This document shows, one piece after another, positions 62,316 to 64,000 of a stretch of 64,000 nucleotides of DNA. Position 1 is the stretch's first letter. Every line of letters begins with the position of its first letter. Position numbers and translations under genes: made by a program. The DNA lies in contig NZ_JAZHRX010000001.1 in NCBI RefSeq assembly GCF_036924645.1, forward strand, positions 4,925,501 to 4,989,500, written 5' to 3'. The stretch comes from Bradyrhizobium sp. AZCC 2176 (GTDB lineage: Bacteria > Pseudomonadota > Alphaproteobacteria > Rhizobiales > Xanthobacteraceae). The notes below the pieces were generated by a model. It did not search any database. It saw nothing but the letters and a program-made list of their open reading frames with translations, and was not told the DNA's origin.

Positions 62316-62543
62316 TCACGGCACGCTTTGGGAAGCCTTGGCGCCAAGCGCGGTCTTGCTGCCGGCGTCGCGACCGGGGACGCTGACATGAACCTCATGG
62401 CCCTGACGGATCGCCAGCGACGCAGCCGCGACGGCCGCCTCGAAAGCCGCTTCCTTTGTGTCGTAATCGTGCTGCGCGGTGCCGTCGTGGAGGACCGTCC
62501 AGCCGTCCGGCTTGGAAACGATCATGTATTCCGCCAATCCCAT
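62316..62543 (-). CDS. DUF2188-like small protein, probable general-stress gene
   Basis: 75 residues from ATG 62543 (GGAGGCAACG upstream). EYMIVSKPDGWTVLHDGTAQHDYDTKEAAFEAAVAAASLAIRQGHEVHVSVPG has the compact beta-beta-alpha-beta pattern of DUF2188 proteins. A perfect EcfG-type promoter lies 28 bases upstream. Function unknown. Confidence 0.8.
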   Translation of the reverse strand: MGLAEYMIVSKPDGWTVLHDGTAQHDYDTKEAAFEAAVAAASLAIRQGHEVHVSVPGRDAGSKTALGAKASQSVP

Positions 62544-62570
62544 CGTTGCCTCCGTGCTGTCAGCAAGAGC

Positions 62571-62596
62571 AACGTTGAAATATGTTTGCCGGTTCC
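62571..62596 (-). promoter_or_regulatory. Perfect EcfG-type stress promoter
   Basis: Minus strand GGAAC (62592-62596), 17 bases, CGTT (62571-62574). Positioned 28 bases before the DUF2188-like start codon. Confidence 0.75.
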
Positions 62597-62670
62597 GATG
62601 GGTGCACCAGGGTAAGGCGGCGGGCGCTCGCATGCGGCTACGCGCCGCCGTGCTGCAACGACCTGTTCGA

Positions 62671-62865
62671 TCAGGTTTTCGGTGGACGTCCGCGTTTGGC
62701 GAATAGCAATCCCCGCATATTAGCAGCGTTCTGAAGGATACCTGCGCGCTTTAGCGCCTCGCTTCGCGCAGGACCGTGGGGCATCGCTCGTGCTTGCTCA
62801 AGCGCTACGAGCGCTTCCATATGCAAGTCCTGCTGGGGACGTTCCTCGAATCTCTTCTTGTCCAT
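62671..62865 (-). CDS. Small basic protein
   Basis: 64 residues if started at ATG 62865; no ribosome binding site is visible there, and the internal ATG 62820 (CAGGA upstream) would give 49 residues. The C-terminus RGLLFAKRGRPPKT has an AT-hook-like GRP. Helical middle (EALVALEQARAM ... RSEALKRAGILQNAANM). A poor EcfG match (GGAAC-N18-TGTT) lies upstream. Function unknown. Confidence 0.55.
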   Translation of the reverse strand: MDKKRFEERPQQDLHMEALVALEQARAMPHGPARSEALKRAGILQNAANMRGLLFAKRGRPPKT

Positions 62866-62904
62866 TAAAAAAGACTAGGAGGGAACATCATACTCTGTCT
62901 GTTC

Positions 62905-62923
62905 GGTTCCAGACGTTGGAACC
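62905..62923. promoter_or_regulatory. Inverted repeat carrying two back-to-back GGAAC boxes
   Basis: GGTTCCA-GACGT-TGGAACC is a 7-bp inverted repeat, so a GGAAC -35 box faces each direction between the divergent genes at 62865(-) and 62989(+). A further GGAAC at 62944 with CGCT 16 bases later (62965-62968) is a better-spaced plus-strand candidate. Confidence 0.4.
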
Positions 62924-62988
62924 CTGAGTTCACAGATTCATCAGGAACCAAATTACATGCTGTTCGCTTCCAGTTCTGGAGGTGTCCA

Positions 62989-63147
62989 ATGAGCAAAGAG
63001 AAGCCCACCGACGACCCGCGTGACCGGACGGACTGGGGATCGCACAAGCAGACCGACAAGCCGTGGAAGGGAAATCCGGAGAAGGAGCAACGGCCGGGCC
63101 CGTCAAAGCCCGATCTGGAAAAATGGCATGAGGCCAATACGCATTAG
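62989..63147 (+). CDS. 52-residue hydrophilic protein
   Basis: ATG 62989 preceded by TGGAGGTGTCCA; TAG at 63145. The product is very polar (SKEKPTDDPRDRTDWGSHKQ ... KPDLEKWHEANTH) and lacks hydrophobic residues, so it is likely disordered like many stress proteins. No family recognised. Confidence 0.72.
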   Translation: MSKEKPTDDPRDRTDWGSHKQTDKPWKGNPEKEQRPGPSKPDLEKWHEANTH

Positions 63148-63179
63148 CCGCCGCGGCGCGATGGATGGAGATATCGCGG

Positions 63180-63350
63180 ATGCTTGAAGAGAAACTGAAG
63201 GAAGCGATTGTCGCCGAGCTGAAGAGGCAGGCGGCGAATGATCCGCATTCGCTTAGTATCGACGACTCCGAAGATCTCATCGTGAAGGGCAAGATCGATT
63301 TGGACGATCTGGCGATGGTAATTGCGGGCGCCGTTGCAGGCGGGCCGTGA
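63180..63350 (+). CDS. 56-residue acidic protein
   Basis: ATG 63180 (GGAGATATCGCGG upstream) is preferred to 63165. MLEEKLKEAIVAELKRQAAN is an amphipathic helix; DDSEDLIVKGKIDLDDLAMVIAGAVAGGP follows. Located 32 bases after the 52-residue gene and possibly co-transcribed. Function unknown. Confidence 0.65.
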   Translation: MLEEKLKEAIVAELKRQAANDPHSLSIDDSEDLIVKGKIDLDDLAMVIAGAVAGGP

Positions 63351-63389
63351 GGCCCCGGCGAGGTCGCCCTTTGCCGGCAGGCCAACTCA

Positions 63390-63414
63390 GGAACAGAGAT
63401 TGCCGCCGGACGTT
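63390..63414 (+). promoter_or_regulatory. Perfect EcfG-type stress promoter
   Basis: GGAAC (63390-63394), 16 bases, CGTT (63411-63414). It lies 26 bases before the ATG at 63440, which fits a short leader. Confidence 0.75.
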
Positions 63415-63439
63415 CTCCCAAAAATGGTTGGACGTAGAC

Positions 63440-63676
63440 ATGACGGAACCGCTTCCCCTGCTGATAGAGAGTTCGATTGAAATCGCCTGGGACTATCTCG
63501 CGCGCACGGGGGAATTGGGCGATGCGATGGTGGCCGGCCGCTTTCTCAGCGACACGATAGAGTTGATGGTGCGCCGCGGCGAGCGGCGGCGGTTGATGCT
63601 GGCTAACAAGGCAATCGCGGCCTATCAGCAATTCAGGCGGCAGCAGTCACAACATCCAGTACTCGCCTCGGCATGA
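63440..63676 (+). CDS. 78-residue protein, probable general-stress gene
   Basis: ATG 63440; the longer frame from 63347 passes through the EcfG promoter and is rejected. MTEPLPLLIESSIEIAWDYL and DAMVAGRFLSDTIELMVRRGERRRLMLANKAIAAYQQF are helical. Ribosome binding site weak (GGACG). No family recognised. Confidence 0.65.
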   Translation: MTEPLPLLIESSIEIAWDYLARTGELGDAMVAGRFLSDTIELMVRRGERRRLMLANKAIAAYQQFRRQQSQHPVLASA

Positions 63677-63698
63677 TGGCCGTTCATTTGCTTGCGCG

Positions 63699-63723
63699 GG
63701 AACTCTTTGCGCGAGCGCCGGTT
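63699..63723 (+). promoter_or_regulatory. EcfG-like promoter of the last gene
   Basis: GGAAC (63699-63703), 16 bases, GGTT (63720-63723), the same -10 variant as at 28613. It lies 31 bases before the start codon at 63755. Confidence 0.5.
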
Positions 63724-63754
63724 GAAGAATCGCTTCAATCAAAGGAGTTCCCCC

Positions 63755-64000
63755 ATGAAGAAAACTATCCTGGCTTGTGCATGTGCTCTGTTGCTGTCGA
63801 CCGGGAGCGTGCTCGCACAAGCTCAGCCGGCCCCGGGTGCGTCAAGCGAACAAAAGGTCGGCCAAAGCCAAGGCGCGACCAAGAGCACGACCAAGCACAC
63901 GAACATGAAAAAGGGAACGACGACGGGGGCGGCTACAGGCAAAACGAAGTCCAGTAGCAGTCCTTCCAGCATGGGCAATGTCGGACCCGGCACCAACAAC
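63755..64000 (+). CDS. Small exported Ser/Thr/Lys-rich protein (3' end outside window)
   Basis: ATG 63755 after AAAGGAGTTCCCCC. A signal peptide (TILACACALLLSTGSVLAQA) is followed by a low-complexity region rich in Gly, Thr, Ser and Lys (KSTTKHTNMKKGTTTGAATG). The frame is still open at the window end, with 82 codons visible. Typical of small periplasmic stress proteins in Bradyrhizobium. Confidence 0.75.
   Translation, partial: MKKTILACACALLLSTGSVLAQAQPAPGASSEQKVGQSQGATKSTTKHTNMKKGTTTGAATGKTKSSSSPSSMGNVGPGTNN

Noticed and set aside
62918..62940. EcfG promoter from the GGAAC at 62918 on the plus strand
   Set aside because: No CGTT-like box at 16-17 bases; the GGAAC at 62944 is better placed.

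Overview
The window looks like chromosomal DNA from a Bradyrhizobium-type alphaproteobacterium. The sequence is GC-rich with strong third-position GC bias. The gene families are typical of that group: a DUF1236 protein, a formate dehydrogenase locus with DUF3305/DUF3306/DUF6352-like companions, tripartite tricarboxylate receptors, and EcfG-type stress promoters. One palindromic intergenic repeat of the kind scattered through such genomes is also present. No rRNA, tRNA, CRISPR array, insertion sequence or phage gene was seen. The genus is inferred, not proven.

Layout. 1-3004: tail of a Pro/Gln-rich protein, a cytochrome P450, an AT-richer methyltransferase gene and two small proteins. 3408-17082: an oxalate locus with a ketopantoate-reductase-like enzyme, a CBS-domain protein, an OxlT-type transporter, a tctCBA transporter, a 45-residue ORF, frc, oxc, a GntR regulator and a divergent NDP-forming acyl-CoA ligase. 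17241-24716: IclR regulator, NYN protein, phosphotransferase, second PanE-like enzyme, TenA, an exported protein of unknown family and a cell-wall amidase. 24993-28509: gcl-hyi-glxR, the glyoxylate-to-glycerate pathway. 28648-34770: a DUF1236 protein, a VanZ-like protein, a split thiamine-diphosphate enzyme, and a mixed set of solute receptor, amidohydrolase, hydroxyacid dehydrogenase and alpha/beta hydrolase. 35111-46227: an eight-gene minus-strand operon (class II aldolase, dipeptide-type ABC importer, GhrA-like reductase, small-molecule kinase, ammoniophospholyase-like PLP enzyme) divergent from a GntR regulator and an acetylpolyamine-amidohydrolase-like enzyme. 46601-61017: an Mrp-type ATPase and polyferredoxin divergent from a long formate dehydrogenase operon. 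61045-64000: a run of small, probably stress-induced genes.

How it fits together. Oxalate enters by OxlT and perhaps TctABC. It is activated by Frc or possibly by the acyl-CoA ligase, and decarboxylated by Oxc. The formate released can be oxidised by the exported, membrane-anchored formate dehydrogenase. If one of the PanE-like enzymes reduces oxalyl-CoA, the glyoxylate formed would feed Gcl-Hyi-GlxR and give glycerate. A 17-bp palindrome, TGGYAT-N5-ATGCCA, lies in front of every transcription unit of the oxalate core except the PanE-like gene. It usually sits directly downstream of a -35-like hexamer, so one regulator, probably the local GntR protein, seems to control the set.

The most novel items are this operator set with its 45-residue ORF, the kinase/ammoniophospholyase operon, several unannotated small proteins in the formate dehydrogenase operon, and a cluster of EcfG-type promoters at the right end.
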